A stretch of 5,818 nt of DNA from JBLHGU01 sp047615875 (GTDB lineage Bacteria; Pseudomonadota; Gammaproteobacteria; Arenicellales; CAJQKF01): assembly GCA_047615875.1 (NCBI GenBank), contig JBLHGU010000292.1:1-5818 (forward strand), read 5' to 3'. Position 1 is the stretch's first letter; each line of letters starts with the position of its first letter. The position numbers were made by a program, and so were the translations under genes. The notes beneath the pieces were generated by a model that saw only the letters and a list, made by a program, of their open reading frames with translations, had not been told where the DNA came from and searched no databases. This document shows, piece by piece, positions 5,529-5,818 of this stretch.

Positions 5529-5818
5529 ATGCAATTCACCGCTTTCCCACTTATTCTGCTTGGCTCACTTTTACCGATGCCTGCTTTTAGTCAGGACTGG
5601 CTCGGCACAGAATTCGAAGAGCCCATTCAATTCGGGTTTCTAAGTTCGCTAACAGGTCGCGACAATCCGTCCCACAGCTTTGATTTATCGCTACCTTTGG
5701 GGGAGGCCTTTACACTTGGCCTTTTCTTATCTGAAGACCGGTTCAACCAAAGTCTGCCAAGACAGGAGGTTTTGCAGGTGAACTCCACACAACAATCGCT
5801 GATACTGGAAACCATCCT
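5529..5818 (+). CDS. exported protein, 5' part; possible outer-membrane beta-barrel
   Basis: The frame is open from ATG 5529 to the right edge, giving 96 residues. The N-terminus MQFTAFPLILLGSLLPMPAFSQ is a signal peptide, although it lacks basic residues, with cleavage likely after AFS (residue 21). The following sequence has alternating hydrophobic and polar residues (IQFGFLSSL, then HSFDLSLPLGEAFTLGLFLS). It looks like paired antiparallel strands with short turns and would fit an outer-membrane barrel, but too little is visible to name a family. No clear SD precedes the ATG. The gene begins 29 bases after the DUF3106-like stop with no terminator between, so it is probably the third gene of the same operon. 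A second ATG at residue 17 would destroy the signal peptide. Confidence 0.75.
   Translation, partial: MQFTAFPLILLGSLLPMPAFSQDWLGTEFEEPIQFGFLSSLTGRDNPSHSFDLSLPLGEAFTLGLFLSEDRFNQSLPRQEVLQVNSTQQSLILETI

Noticed and set aside
1..5818. CRISPR array, tRNA, rRNA, phage or defence genes
   Set aside because: No regularly spaced repeats, cloverleaf-type sequence, rRNA-like tract or recognisable phage or defence protein was seen on either strand.

Overview
The window looks like chromosomal DNA of a Gram-negative proteobacterium, most likely gammaproteobacterial. The support is a clear lipobox lipoprotein, several Sec-type signal peptides, a DUF3106-type exported protein and moderate GC content. This placement is inferred from family recognition; no rRNA or tRNA marker is present.

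Layout. Positions 1-600 (minus strand) hold the 5' part of an EamA/DMT-family multi-pass transporter that runs off the left edge. Positions 601-1064 are non-coding apart from a doubtful minus-strand open stretch (735-884); the right end carries a promoter-like element and a Shine-Dalgarno (SD) for the next gene. Positions 1095-2171 (plus) encode a PLP-dependent branched-chain amino acid aminotransferase (IlvE type). Its reading frame and SD suggest translation really begins upstream, at a non-canonical ATA codon at 1065. Positions 2172-2837 are mostly non-coding: an iterated inverted-repeat block lies just after ilvE, and a minus-strand 39-codon ORF (2296-2415) has a convincing signal peptide but almost no mature protein. 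Positions 2838-4658 (plus) encode a 606-residue lipoprotein with an N-terminal DUF4382-like domain followed by beta-rich DUF5666-like modules.

Positions 4712-5818 form a small exported-protein cassette on the plus strand. A perfect 12-bp inverted repeat holds the SD of a short acidic exported protein (4743-5030). One base after that gene's stop comes a very basic DUF3106-like exported helical-repeat protein (5032-5499). After 29 bases a third gene with a signal peptide begins (5529) and runs off the right edge; its visible part has beta-strand-like alternation.

How the parts work together. The transporter, ilvE and the lipoprotein appear to be independent units. The last three genes look like one operon of envelope proteins, with the first two very likely translationally coupled. 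The best leads are the SD-sequestering palindrome at 4712-4740, the probable ATA start of ilvE, and the acidic/basic exported pair. No CRISPR array, insertion sequence, RNA gene or defence system was recognised.
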